NCBI GenBank assembly: GCA_001793775.1
Contig: MGIN01000007.1
Coordinates: forward strand, 10,746 to 22,802
Reading direction: 5' to 3'
DNA: 12,057 nt
From: Candidatus Wolfebacteria bacterium GWA1_42_9
GTDB taxonomy: Bacteria; Patescibacteriota; Minisyncoccia; UBA6257; JAGOQP01
Position numbers and translations under genes: made by a program. Positions 11,962 through 12,057 of this stretch are shown here, in pieces. The notes under the pieces are model-generated. The model had not been told where the DNA came from and did not search any database. It worked only from the letters and a program-made list of their open reading frames with translations. The number at the start of each line of letters is the position of its first letter. Position 1 is the first letter of the stretch.

Positions 11962-12057
11962 ATGATTTTTGGTTATGACTCTTTAATTTCCGACTTCAAA
12001 CGCCTGGCGGACGAGCGTCGGCTTGCCCACGCTTATCTTTTTTTTGGAGACCCGGAA
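11962..12057 (+). CDS. holB: DNA polymerase III delta'-like AAA+ protein, 3'-truncated by window edge
   Basis: Only 32 codons are visible. The start (F-G-Y-D-S-L-I, then LADERRLAHAYLFFGDPE) matches the N-terminus of clamp-loader AAA+ subunits, where the H-A-Y-L-F-x-G-P stretch leads into the Walker A loop. Delta' (holB) is the best fit because the loop begins GDPE rather than a clear GPxGTGKT, and delta' often has a degenerate nucleotide site; DnaX (gamma/tau) is the alternative. The protein would load the sliding clamp at the replication fork. The remainder lies outside the window. Confidence 0.7.
   Translation, partial: MIFGYDSLISDFKRLADERRLAHAYLFFGDPE

Overview
The window looks like a chromosomal segment of a Patescibacteria (Candidate Phyla Radiation) bacterium, most likely Parcubacteria-like. 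The reasons are a short L13, an S12 with an insertion before the KRGVC motif, PEGA-domain and two-helix/one-TM envelope proteins typical of these genomes, tRNA without encoded CCA, and dispersed palindromes of the CCTGCCTGCC/GGCAGGCAGG and GCCTGAG/CTCAGGC kind. This placement rests on family knowledge and not on a tree. All genes read well with the standard bacterial code, using TAA/TAG stops and a single TGA (rplM).

Layout. 1-701: 3' part of an alpha/beta hydrolase. 800-870: tRNA-Pro(GGG) with a good promoter, followed after 2 nt by the ATG of a single-pass membrane protein (873-2114), which overlaps an M50 site-2-type protease by one base (2114-2719). 2711-3416: strong promoter, about 255-nt structured leader, rpsL. 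3520-6233: rpsG and fusA. 6446-7409: rplM and rpsI. 7498-7908: small polytopic membrane protein, overlapping tail-to-tail with a minus-strand PEGA-domain protein (7883-9151). 9152-9437: repeat cluster ending in the murA promoter. 9438-10700: murA. 10836-11846: mreB with an unusual phosphate-2 loop. 11962-12057: 5' end of a DNA polymerase III delta'-like gene, cut by the window edge.

Functional themes are ribosome and elongation factor synthesis (S12, S7, EF-G, L13, S9), the first committed step of peptidoglycan synthesis and its spatial organisation (MurA, MreB), envelope proteins (M50 protease, PEGA protein, two uncharacterised membrane proteins) and replication (delta').

The most interesting layer is non-coding. 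None of the 12 visible start codons has a recognisable Shine-Dalgarno sequence. Most gaps in front of genes are filled by long imperfect inverted repeats that stop within 0 to about 10 nt of the ATG. Three of them (rpsL, rplM, mreB) share one architecture: an upstream structured domain, the shared bases GG-R-TGCTCA, and a second hairpin whose 3' arm ends in TGGC at the start codon. In rplM this arm contains the start codon and competes with a second hairpin, which looks like a translational switch. Others (rpsG, fusA, rpsI, holB) form a second class built from GCGAA/TTYGC-type arms. These are candidates for an undescribed family of cis-acting leader RNAs. They were found by eye and need covariation testing.
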